Below, in pieces: positions 6,661 to 12,829 of a DNA stretch of 12,829 nt (the stretch's first letter is position 1; every line of letters starts with the position of its first letter). The notes below the pieces were generated by a model. That model did not search any database. It had not been told where the DNA came from and worked only from the letters and a program-made list of their open reading frames with translations. The DNA is from JBGSOW01 sp041738875 (GTDB lineage Bacteria; Patescibacteriota; Dojkabacteria; CALFHW01). The DNA lies in contig JBGSOW010000036.1 in assembly GCA_041738875.1 (NCBI GenBank), positions 1 through 12,829 of the forward strand. Direction: 5' to 3'. A program made the translations under genes and the position numbers.

Positions 6661-7434
6661 ATGAAGTCACAAAAAGAAATTCAATTATCTATTCGACACT
6701 TATTTGATGTATATAATGCAGGAGGACTTCCAAGGCCTGAACAACATGAGGTACATCCAGGATTAGACCTAGGAGCTAGGGAAAACTATCTATACTTTAC
6801 TTTTCCCTGCGCTATTAACTATCAGAGAAACTCACCTGCGATGTGGGCTAGTGCTTTGGCGACTTACCAGGATGAAGAAACCCGATTTATTTTTGAACCA
6901 ACTTTAGTTGCGAACGCGAGTTTTGAAGATATTCAAGCAGCGATGGTAAAACATAAGTTAGCACTAAAAACTACTAAAGATCCGGATGCATGGCGCAGGT
7001 TGTCTCTAACGTTCGCGGAAAAATACGACGCTGATCCACGAAAACTAGCAGAGGAAGCTGATTTTTCAATAGCTAGAATGATTGAAATTGTTCAAAAAGA
7101 AAGAAAAGCGGACTTCCCATATATCGGCGGTCCTAAATTATCAAATTACTGGTTATTTATATTATCGAGGTTTACTGATATAACATTCACTGATCCATAT
7201 GAATTATCTATTATCCCCGATGTGCACGTGATTAGAGCTTCTAAATTATTAGGGCTAGTTGGGGAAAATGCTAAGCCTAAAGACGTAGATCTAGCTTGGA
7301 GACCACTTTTAAAAGCTATGGGGATCAAGCCAGAAGTAATACATTCGGCGCTTTGGCTTTGGTCAAGAAGTGGTTTTGCGGTTGATATCCAGGGCGTTAC
7401 AATAGAGAAAGTCCCACCGAGTAATTTATTTTAA
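6661..7434 (+). CDS. Putative HhH-GPD-fold protein (DNA glycosylase-like)
   Basis: I do not recognise a named family, but residues 152-197 look like the core of HhH-GPD base-excision glycosylases. FPYIGGPKLSNYWLFIL resembles the helix-hairpin-helix (LPGVGxKTA in EndoIII/OGG1), with K159 at the place of the catalytic lysine. IPDVHVIRASKLLG (185-198) resembles the VDTHVxR segment, with D187 at the place of the catalytic aspartate. The loop between these is about ten residues longer than in EndoIII. No C-terminal four-cysteine iron-sulfur motif is present. The N-terminal 100 residues (with HPGLD and FPCAINYQ) are not recognised. Length is 257 residues. It starts 20 bases after the tRNA with no ribosome site. 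A repair role is inference only. Confidence 0.6.
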   Translation: MKSQKEIQLSIRHLFDVYNAGGLPRPEQHEVHPGLDLGARENYLYFTFPCAINYQRNSPAMWASALATYQDEETRFIFEPTLVANASFEDIQAAMVKHKLALKTTKDPDAWRRLSLTFAEKYDADPRKLAEEADFSIARMIEIVQKERKADFPYIGGPKLSNYWLFILSRFTDITFTDPYELSIIPDVHVIRASKLLGLVGENAKPKDVDLAWRPLLKAMGIKPEVIHSALWLWSRSGFAVDIQGVTIEKVPPSNLF

Positions 7435-7475
7435 CAGGCCACATATTCTATTACTCAAAGATCTGGCCAAAAACA

Positions 7476-7505
7476 TTGTTAAGTTAGCTAAGCCAGAGGT
7501 ATAAT
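7476..7505 (+). promoter_or_regulatory. Promoter for the RhuM gene
   Basis: TTGTTA (7476-7481, four of six matches to TTGACA) and a perfect TATAAT (7500-7505) are 18 bases apart, about 38 bases before the ATG at 7543. An AGGA lies in the predicted leader. The gene therefore seems to be its own transcription unit. Confidence 0.6.
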
Positions 7506-7542
7506 TGGTTCAACACTTGTCCCAGTAGGATCATTCCAAATA

Positions 7543-8589
7543 ATGAAAAACGATACGAAAAATTTATCAAAAACTAAAAGCAATGATTTCCTACTTTATA
7601 CAACTCCAAACGGAGAGATAAAGGTAGAAGTGCTATTTAGTGATGAAACTATTTGGGCAACTCAAGATAAAATTGCTCAGCTTTTTGGCGTAGATAGAAC
7701 AGTTATAACGAAACATCTAAGGCATATTTACAGAAGCGGCGAACTACAAGAGAATTCAACAAGTGCAAAAATTGCACAAGTTCAAATAGAAGGGGGTAGA
7801 ACGGTTTCAAGAGAAATTACTTACTACAACCTAGATGCAATAATCTCTGTTGGATATAGAGTAAATTCATCAAAGGCTACACAGTTTAGGATTTGGGCAA
7901 CACAGAGATTAAAAGAATATGTGATCAAAGGGTTTGCCATCGATGATGAAAGACTTAAAAATGGACAATATTTTGGTAAGGACTATTTTAAAGAACTTCT
8001 TGAGAGAATACGTTCTATACGAACGAGTGAAAGACGAGTATATCTGCAGATTACAGATATTTTCCAAGAATGTAGCATTGATTATGACCCCAATTCGCAA
8101 ATTACAAAGGATTTCTTTGCTACAGTTCAAAATAAGTTTCATTATGCTATTACAGGTCAAACAGCGGCAGAAATAATTTTTACAAAGGCTGATAAAACTA
8201 AACCGAATATGGGGTTGTCCACTTGGAGGTCATCGCCAAAGGGAAGAATCCTTAGGTCAGATGTAGTTGTTGCAAAGAATTATTTATCTCTAGAGGATAT
8301 TTCTAAGCTAGAGAGAACAGTTTCTAGCTTTTTTGATTATATTGAAAGAATAATTGAGACCCAAAATACTTTTACCATGGAAGAGTTTGCCAAAAGTGTT
8401 GGTGAATTTCTAAATTTCAATAAATATCAAATCCTTCCAGACAAGGGTAAAATCTCTAAAGAGATAGCTGATAAAAAAGCATTAAGTGAATACAAAGAGT
8501 TTAATAAATTTCAAAAAATCGAAAATGATTTTGAAAAGCACCTTGTAAAGAAACATAAAACATTCCTCGAACAACTAGATAATAAATGA
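7543..8589 (+). CDS. rhuM: RhuM-family protein
   Basis: RhuM proteins were named from a Salmonella pathogenicity island gene and are widespread on accessory DNA; their biochemical role is not settled. The 348-residue protein matches the family along its length. The N-terminal part has a helix-turn-helix-like stretch (ETIWATQDKIAQLFGVDR, about 34-51) and the linked conserved segment TVSREITYYNLDAIISVGYR (87-106). After this come VNSSKATQFRIWATQRLKEY (107-126), QITDIF (168-173) and FFATVQNKFHYAITGQTAAE (188-207). The C-terminus is Lys-rich and helical. It stands alone on its strand, with its own promoter, and ends seven bases from the convergent Nudix gene. It looks more AT-rich and Lys-rich than nusA, which fits an accessory gene. 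No restriction or toxin partner is adjacent. Confidence 0.88.
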   Translation: MKNDTKNLSKTKSNDFLLYTTPNGEIKVEVLFSDETIWATQDKIAQLFGVDRTVITKHLRHIYRSGELQENSTSAKIAQVQIEGGRTVSREITYYNLDAIISVGYRVNSSKATQFRIWATQRLKEYVIKGFAIDDERLKNGQYFGKDYFKELLERIRSIRTSERRVYLQITDIFQECSIDYDPNSQITKDFFATVQNKFHYAITGQTAAEIIFTKADKTKPNMGLSTWRSSPKGRILRSDVVVAKNYLSLEDISKLERTVSSFFDYIERIIETQNTFTMEEFAKSVGEFLNFNKYQILPDKGKISKEIADKKALSEYKEFNKFQKIENDFEKHLVKKHKTFLEQLDNK

Positions 8590-8596
8590 TGGCATG

Positions 8597-9142
8597 TCAT
8601 TCTAGACTAGACGATATGTACGCGAAAAGCTTGTCAAACTGTTCATACTGAGGCGTCATTTCGATTTCATCTTTAGTAATTTGTTCCTGCAACTTTTTGT
8701 AATTGATATACTTTACATCAATAACTTCGTTAAGGTCGGGTTTGACTTGATCAGGCCTAATATCTGCCTCAACTAGAAAAACGTCATTAAATTGATTTAC
8801 ATTTTTCCCTGGAAATAAATCACCACTTCTGAACTTCGTTGTGAAGAGATACTTGAATTTATTTTTCGGCAAATCCACACCAACCTCCTCTGCTAGCTCT
8901 CTTTTTGCACAGTCAAAACTACTTTCTCCTGCCGCCACGTGACCACCCGCAGACATTGTCCAAGCACCCGGAGAGGTATTCGCATTTAAACTTCTTCTTG
9001 TAATTAGTAGCTCATTTTTGGAATTAATAATCCACACATGAGCAGCTTTATGCCACTTCCCAGACTGCTGTATATCCTTTCTTGGCATGATTTCACCAGT
9101 CAAATCACCACTTTCATCTAGCACATCTAGTATTTCGTCCAT
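8597..9142 (-). CDS. Nudix hydrolase, IPP-isomerase-like/YfcD type
   Basis: Nudix enzymes cleave nucleoside diphosphates linked to other groups, but this subgroup also includes isopentenyl-diphosphate isomerases. The full Nudix box GX5EX7REUXEEXGU is intact: G67, E73, R81, E82, E85, E86, G88. The N-terminus (MDEILDVLDESGDLTGEI) and the WHKAAHVWI segment (30-38), with TRRSLNANTSPGAWTMSAGG (48-67), are typical of IPP-isomerase-like and YfcD-like proteins. At 181 residues the length fits that group. The substrate cannot be assigned; the two-cysteine/glutamate site of true type I IPP isomerases is not clearly present. It lies 96 bases after a GT28 gene and has its own promoter-like TATAAT upstream, so it need not be in one operon. 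Confidence 0.85.
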   Translation of the reverse strand: MDEILDVLDESGDLTGEIMPRKDIQQSGKWHKAAHVWIINSKNELLITRRSLNANTSPGAWTMSAGGHVAAGESSFDCAKRELAEEVGVDLPKNKFKYLFTTKFRSGDLFPGKNVNQFNDVFLVEADIRPDQVKPDLNEVIDVKYINYKKLQEQITKDEIEMTPQYEQFDKLFAYISSSLE

Positions 9143-9187
9143 AAATAGATTCGTCTAATAGGTAAAATAAGTTTGATAGCTAGAAGA

Positions 9188-9216
9188 ATTATACAATTTA
9201 GGTTTGTTAATTGCCT
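9188..9216 (-). promoter_or_regulatory. Possible promoter for the Nudix gene
   Basis: The minus strand reads TATAAT at 9193-9188, about 45 bases before the start at 9142. TAGGCA, four of six matches to TTGACA, lies 18 bases further upstream. The -35 is weak. Confidence 0.4.
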
Positions 9217-9238
9217 AGATAAATTTTTACAACCAATT

Positions 9239-10426
9239 TTATATTTTCTGGATAAATTCTTTGGTACGCCGCGCGTTATCACGACTTGCATCTATTTGTG
9301 CTTTGTAGTTGTGGCGAAGGTACTGACGTGTTCTGTTTAATTCTGCCTCATCTTGCAATAACTCTTTGAGTCTTTTGTTCAAAGTTGCCTGATCCTCCAC
9401 TAGTTCAATTACCCCTGCTTCAAGAAAATAGCGTTTGTTGTAGAATTCCTGACCTGGGTTAGTTTTGACCAACAACAAAGGTGCCGCGTTAACCTGCATC
9501 AACTCGTACATAGTCGCTGGTGCAATACTGGCTAGCAATACGATATCCGCCAGTTTATAGACAGCAGCCAAGTGATTATGAGCCAATTTTGGCAGTATCA
9601 ACAGATCCAGCTTAGGATACAACCTTTTCAATTTCTCATATTTACTAACTGCTTCCAAATTTGAACCTGACACTACAATAAACTGCACTTTAGCTATATC
9701 GTCATATAAAAGTGATTGAACAAGTTTTTCTACCTTTCTCGAGATTTTACCGGTCCAACTACTACCTCCAGCAATAACTACCCTGCTTTTGCTGCTAGAA
9801 ATTGATTTTAATTCTGGCAGGCTCGTTAATAGTTCAAATAATTCTGAACTACTCTTCTGATTCACTTCTGAGAACTCCTCAGCACACAAGAAACCTGCTT
9901 TTTGGAGACTTTTTTGCGGATAATTATATTTCTGAGCAATTATATTTATAAAGCGATAACTCTGTACAATAAAGCCATCTATCTTCTGTGACCCCTGTAT
10001 TGGGATGTGAACAGGCGAGCTGTCAAAATCGGGGACATATCCTATTATTTTAATTTTTGAATTATATTTCTTTTTGAGAAATACTAGAGTTTCAGTACAA
10101 AAGAGGTGCGTGCTAATTATTTTTTCCACTGAGGGATCATGAAAGAATTTAGATAATTCTTCTTCTAGGTTTTTCACACCATTCGCAATTATAAATTTAT
10201 GGAAAGGGTTATAGCGTTTATATTCACTGATATTATAGAAAAGCTCATAAATTAGAGGCAATTTTAATGTAAAAAATTCATGCATTGAGTTTATGCTAGT
10301 TATATTACTGAGGAATGTTTCTAAGGTAAACCCATCTAGATCCGCCAGACTTCTCTCCAGAGATTTCATTGCTGCAATATGGCCTCCACCCGCTTGCACC
10401 CCGACAATAATAATTCTTTTCCTCAT
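9239..10426 (-). CDS. GT28 glycosyltransferase, MGDG synthase/UgtP-like
   Basis: This family transfers glucose or galactose from a UDP-sugar to diacylglycerol, giving membrane glycolipids (and, in Firmicutes, lipoteichoic acid anchors). The 395-residue protein has the signature glycine loop QAGGGHIAAMKSLERSL (11-27), the GYVPDFDSSPVHIP segment (129-142) corresponding to the VTDxxxxH region, GGSSWTGK (220-227) of the C-terminal domain, and ADIVLLASIAPATMYEL followed by TNPGQEFYN (322-330), where PGQExxN is a hallmark of MGDG synthases and UgtP. The acceptor-binding helix after residue 45 is rich in Phe, Leu and Tyr. The sugar and lipid used are unknown; a UDP-GlcNAc or other acceptor is possible. 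The ATG at 10426 puts the glycine loop 13 residues in, as expected. There is no clear ribosome site. Confidence 0.85.
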   Translation of the reverse strand: MRKRIIIVGVQAGGGHIAAMKSLERSLADLDGFTLETFLSNITSINSMHEFFTLKLPLIYELFYNISEYKRYNPFHKFIIANGVKNLEEELSKFFHDPSVEKIISTHLFCTETLVFLKKKYNSKIKIIGYVPDFDSSPVHIPIQGSQKIDGFIVQSYRFINIIAQKYNYPQKSLQKAGFLCAEEFSEVNQKSSSELFELLTSLPELKSISSSKSRVVIAGGSSWTGKISRKVEKLVQSLLYDDIAKVQFIVVSGSNLEAVSKYEKLKRLYPKLDLLILPKLAHNHLAAVYKLADIVLLASIAPATMYELMQVNAAPLLLVKTNPGQEFYNKRYFLEAGVIELVEDQATLNKRLKELLQDEAELNRTRQYLRHNYKAQIDASRDNARRTKEFIQKI

Positions 10427-10508
10427 TTCATAATCACTCTACTAGATTTGTATAATTATTGCTAACACGAGGTATTTGCCAAGTAATATCAATAGCAATC
10501 GTCAAAGT

Positions 10509-10538
10509 ATAATAATCAAATTTTCGTTGTTTTGACAA
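10509..10538 (-). promoter_or_regulatory. Possible promoter for the GT28 gene
   Basis: The minus strand reads TTGTCA (10538-10533) and TATTAT (10514-10509), each five of six matches to consensus, separated by 18 bases. The leader would be about 75 bases. The -35 overlaps a plus-strand TTGACA (10532-10537) that could serve the divergent ROK gene, although no good plus-strand -10 follows at the right distance. Confidence 0.4.
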
Positions 10539-10582
10539 AGATTTTCTAGTAAAGTAATTGTATTAATTTGGACAGAAAATTT

Positions 10583-11377
10583 ATGTATATAGCTATAGAT
10601 GTCGGTGCAACAAAGATAAAAATTAATTGTTATAGCGATCTTAATCCTGAAAGTAAAGTTAGTAGCCAAGAATTAAAAACTACTAGATATTTTGTTAAAG
10701 ATACCGAAAATATATTAAATATCCTCAAAAAAGAAAATAATATTAAAGCAGTAGCAATTGCTTTACCCGGGTTTGTTATTGATAAACGAAAAGGAATTAT
10801 ATCCGCTGCTAATTTGCCAGATTGGGAAAATAAAGACCTAGTGAATCGAATTGGTTCTGAACTTGGTACCACTAACATATTTATTCTACATGATGGAGAA
10901 GCACATGCGGTTTCTGAATACGTATGGCAAGAAGTAAATAGAGATTATTTATTTATAGCATGGGGGACTGGGATAGGTGCGACATATGTTCGAAAAAGAG
11001 GTGCAGATATTGAGACGCAACAAATTGAATTTGGATTTCAGTATGTAAACGGGGTGACTTTGGAGTCACAAGTAGGAGGTGGGTCATTAGAAAAAAGATT
11101 TGGAGTAAAGCCAGATATGCTTACGTCCGAGCACTGGGATATTATTATTAATGACTTTGGAGAAGGTTTAGCTAATATTATTGCCTTAAATTATCCGGGT
11201 TTAATTATATGGGGCGGAGGTGTGGTTTTTAAAAATACCGATGTTATTGATAAAATCATGCAAACAGCATTTGCTAAATACACGTATTGGAAGATGCCTG
11301 AGTATAGATTTGCTAAATTTAAAGACGAAGGCTGTGTACTTGGTGCGTTAGGTACAATTAAACTTAATATAAAATAA
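10583..11377 (+). CDS. ROK-family sugar kinase homologue, divergent
   Basis: ROK proteins include glucokinases and N-acyl-hexosamine kinases as well as repressors. This 264-residue form lacks a DNA-binding domain. Visible parts are the phosphate-binding loop DVGATKIKI (6-14), ALPGFVI (60-66), HDGEAHAVSEY (103-113) where D104 takes the place of the catalytic Asp, WGTGIGATYV (127-136), and the late glycine motif IIWGGGVV (208-215). Two family traits are missing: the ExGH sugar/zinc motif reads EFGF (149-152), and the Cys-rich zinc motif is absent. It may be a non-zinc ROK kinase with a different substrate. I prefer ATG at 10583 because it places the loop at residue 6; an in-frame TTG at 10568 would add five residues. 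The gene looks AT-rich. The next coding remnant follows in the same frame. Confidence 0.8.
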   Translation: MYIAIDVGATKIKINCYSDLNPESKVSSQELKTTRYFVKDTENILNILKKENNIKAVAIALPGFVIDKRKGIISAANLPDWENKDLVNRIGSELGTTNIFILHDGEAHAVSEYVWQEVNRDYLFIAWGTGIGATYVRKRGADIETQQIEFGFQYVNGVTLESQVGGGSLEKRFGVKPDMLTSEHWDIIINDFGEGLANIIALNYPGLIIWGGGVVFKNTDVIDKIMQTAFAKYTYWKMPEYRFAKFKDEGCVLGALGTIKLNIK

Positions 11378-11638
11378 AAGAAAAACTTGGCTAAGATCTT
11401 ACTGGGCGTACTTCTTATTATGGGACTATCACTATTACTTGCTTTTGGTTTAACAACAATATTTGGGATCACTGATGTGGTGCAAAAAGTGGTACTTATC
11501 TCAGCTTTAGCCCCTTCTGGAGCCTTAGCGGTGCCATTTGCAGTGGAGCATGACCTAGATAGTGAATATGCTAGCGCTTTGGTCGCCGCAACGATGTTCT
11601 TTGCGATCTTACTCGTCCCTATTTTGATCGCACTCTAG
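11378..11638 (+). pseudogene. AEC-family permease remnant (C-terminal part only)
   Basis: About 83 residues can be read from a TTG at 11387 to the TAG at 11636. The pattern is typical of the last quarter of auxin-efflux-carrier (AEC) permeases: a hydrophobic helix, a short loop, VVLISALAPSGALAVPFAVE, a charged HDLDSEYASALV segment, then a final helix ending in LLVPILIAL. Complete AEC permeases are roughly 300 residues with about ten helices; everything before the last few is absent. The frame is that of the upstream ROK gene, separated from it by one TAA at 11375-11377. I read it as a remnant left by deletion or replacement of the permease 5' part. A small two- or three-helix protein starting at TTG is the alternative. 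Together with the gap to 11692, this is the longest stretch without an intact gene. Confidence 0.55.
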
Positions 11639-11650
11639 TTAGTAGGAAAT

Positions 11651-11659
11651 TGGTATAAT
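11651..11659 (+). promoter_or_regulatory. Extended -10 promoter for downstream membrane gene
   Basis: TGGTATAAT matches the TGnTATAAT extended -10 exactly. It stands about 34 bases before the ATG at 11693, giving a leader near 27 bases. No -35 sits at the right distance, as is common for extended -10 promoters. Confidence 0.55.
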
Positions 11660-11692
11660 CTAATTAATTTCTATTTTTAACTTGCGCGAATT

Positions 11693-12073
11693 ATGTTAGA
11701 CACACTGCCAGCTATAATCTTCACTTTATTTACTGCAATCGTCGTTATTTTCCAAGGTGGTTTGGCTTTGGGTATGCCGTGGGGTGCAGCTTCCATGGGT
11801 GGGAAATTCCCGGGCAAATACCCGCCCCGAATGAGAGTCGTAGCAGTTATTAATATGCTTGTATTGTCTTTAATTGCAGTAGTTGTATTGACACGCGCAG
11901 GCGTCATTTTCCCAGAGCATATGCCATTTGCAACAACCGCAATATGGTTTGTAGTAGCATTCAGCGCTGTGGGAATAGTATTAAACACAATCACCCCAAG
12001 CAAAATCGAGAGAATCTGGGCACCAGTCGCAGCAGTGCAGTTTATAATGAGTCTAATCGTCGCGGTTAGTTAA
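11693..12073 (+). CDS. Small four-helix membrane protein
   Basis: The 126-residue protein has hydrophobic segments near 5-27, 47-68, 80-98 and 106-126. A conserved-looking loop, GMPWGAASMGGKFPGK (27-42) followed by YPPRMR, joins the first two. A second short loop, NTITPSKIERIWAPVAAV (98-115), joins the last two. I have seen similar small membrane proteins, with the PWGAASMGGKFPG loop, in unrelated bacterial phyla, but I know of no assigned function. The ATG at 11693 is preceded by an extended -10 promoter and no ribosome site. A GtrA-family gene starts 24 bases after its stop, so the two are probably co-transcribed. Confidence 0.8.
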   Translation: MLDTLPAIIFTLFTAIVVIFQGGLALGMPWGAASMGGKFPGKYPPRMRVVAVINMLVLSLIAVVVLTRAGVIFPEHMPFATTAIWFVVAFSAVGIVLNTITPSKIERIWAPVAAVQFIMSLIVAVS

Positions 12074-12097
12074 TTTGAAGGTTATGTTCAGGCCTAG

Positions 12098-12484
12098 ATG
12101 AAAAAATTTGATACAAAATTTGTAAGGTACGTTGTGGTCGGAATTTCGACTATGGTGCTGGATTATCTTGCATTCTCAGCAATTTTTTTTCTATTAGGAA
12201 ACTATATTCTAGCGGAAAATCTCAAACTACCAATCATACTTGGATTCAACTATATTGCACACAGAGTATTTACTTTTAAATCGGAGAAGAAAATCAAAGT
12301 TGAAGTTGCAAAATATATTGCGACAAACATTCTCATTCTTATACTTAGTAACCTTCTACTGATTCTGCTCGTAAGCGTCATAATAGACGTGCAAATTGCA
12401 AAACTCGTCCAACTTATCCTAATGCCACTTATCACCTACACACTTTTGAACCGTCTAGTGTATTCAACAAGAATATCCAACTAG
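12098..12484 (+). CDS. GtrA-family membrane protein
   Basis: GtrA-like proteins are small four-helix membrane proteins thought to help move lipid-linked sugars across the membrane for glycan decoration; their exact action is not fully settled. The 128-residue protein fits: KFVRYVVVGISTMVLDYLAF (7-26) at the N-terminus, then NYIAHRVFTFKSEKK (51-65), matching the NFxxNRxWvF signature between helices two and three. Hydrophobic segments lie near 8-35, 41-56, 71-95 and 98-122. The ATG at 12098 places the first helix as usual. It follows the small four-helix protein by 24 bases and converges on a GT-B glycosyltransferase gene. A typical gtrA operon also holds a gtrB-type glycosyltransferase, which is not seen in this window. 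Confidence 0.88.
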   Translation: MKKFDTKFVRYVVVGISTMVLDYLAFSAIFFLLGNYILAENLKLPIILGFNYIAHRVFTFKSEKKIKVEVAKYIATNILILILSNLLLILLVSVIIDVQIAKLVQLILMPLITYTLLNRLVYSTRISN

Positions 12485-12537
12485 AGTCAGCTAGATTTAC
12501 TAATTTTCTAGGTACGAAAATACTTTAGTTTGAGAAC

Positions 12538-12829
12538 TTATTTCAGTTTGAAATTACCTTTTTCTTTTAACCCTCTATATGAGTAGTCACCAGAGATGAA
12601 TTTCGTATACTGCTGGAATACCTGCGTATCGGAGAATTTACTATAAGCTAACTCAGACAATTTATTAATTTCCGGGGTGCTTGCTGCAAAGTTCTCAATC
12701 AACTGTGAGATCTTTTCTGCTAGAGTTTCAGAATCTGTGCGTTTAAAGACACTCCCAACTTGTTTTAAATGTTTCGCTAATTCAATATTGCTTGGCGCGT
12801 CCGAAAGGACTAAATGATTACCTAAAGCT
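12538..12829 (-). CDS. GT-B glycosyltransferase (group 1 type), C-terminal fragment
   Basis: The minus strand is open from the right edge (first full codon ends at 12828) to TAA at 12540-12538, 96 residues. The start lies outside the window. The visible end is typical of the UDP-sugar-binding domain of group 1 (CAZy GT4-like) glycosyltransferases: ALGNHLVLSDAPSNIELA matches the xxGxPVVxSDxxSxxExA segment, then VGSVFKRTDSETLAEKISQL is the usual end-of-domain pattern. The C-terminus is Lys-rich and includes FISGDYSYRGLKEKG. Sugar and acceptor cannot be told. It converges on the GtrA gene with 53 bases between the stops. Family fairly sure; role unknown. Confidence 0.75.
   Translation of the reverse strand, partial: ALGNHLVLSDAPSNIELAKHLKQVGSVFKRTDSETLAEKISQLIENFAASTPEINKLSELAYSKFSDTQVFQQYTKFISGDYSYRGLKEKGNFKLK

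Noticed and set aside
7437..7468. GGCCA...TGGCC inverted repeat after the glycosylase-like gene
   Set aside because: The stem is only five pairs with a loop of about 22 bases and no T-tract, so it is not supported as a terminator.
8587..8599. UGA read as glycine
   Set aside because: TGA ends both the RhuM gene and the Nudix gene at expected lengths, so the standard stop meaning holds.
10568..10582. TTG start for the ROK gene
   Set aside because: It would add five residues before the usual ROK start; ATG at 10583 places the phosphate loop as in the family.
12485..12537. Terminator between GtrA and the GT-B gene
   Set aside because: CTAGA and TCTAG can pair for five bases only and no T-tract follows.

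Overview
The window looks like chromosome from a small-genome, moderately AT-rich bacterium, most likely a member of the Patescibacteria (Candidate Phyla Radiation), perhaps Saccharibacteria. This rests on protein flavour: a FemX-MurG pair, a divergent WecA/TagO-type transferase, a three-helix membrane protein with a DUF1648-like motif, a short NusA with an acidic tail, few clear Shine-Dalgarno sites, and a tRNA gene without an encoded CCA. TGA is used as a normal stop (for example at 8587-8589), so the UGA-to-glycine code of Gracilibacteria/Absconditabacteria does not apply. The phylum assignment is inference, since no rRNA is present.

Region 1 (1-552): the 3' part of an unrecognised plus-strand gene. 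Region 2 (553-5177, minus strand): a tight five-gene envelope operon, transcribed from right to left. Its order is a DUF1648-like membrane protein, a WecA/TagO-like lipid-carrier sugar-phosphate transferase, a four-helix membrane protein with a possible DNA-binding N-terminus, a FemX-type peptidoglycan-bridge aminoacyltransferase, and MurG. FemX and MurG overlap as TAATG and are probably translationally coupled. The set points to assembly and branching of lipid-linked cell-wall precursors. The WecA-like enzyme has lost conserved aspartates in three active-site motifs, which is the most notable point in the window.

Region 3 (5178-7434, plus strand): nusA, divergent from the operon and sharing a palindromic -10 element with it, then tRNA-Glu(CTC), then a protein resembling HhH-GPD DNA glycosylases. 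Region 4 (7435-8589): a stand-alone RhuM-family gene with its own promoter, accessory in character. Region 5 (8597-10426, minus strand): an IPP-isomerase-like/YfcD-like Nudix hydrolase and a GT28 glycosyltransferase of the MGDG-synthase/UgtP type.

Region 6 (10583-12484, plus strand): a divergent ROK-family sugar kinase homologue, a remnant of the C-terminus of an AEC-family permease, a small four-helix membrane protein, and a GtrA-family membrane protein. Region 7 (12538-12829, minus strand): the C-terminus of a GT-B glycosyltransferase running off the window. The right half thus also leans to surface glycan or glycolipid work (UgtP-like GT28, GtrA, GT-B). No CRISPR array, insertion sequence, rRNA or clear prophage was seen. 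I found divergent versions of known families, not a clear new system.
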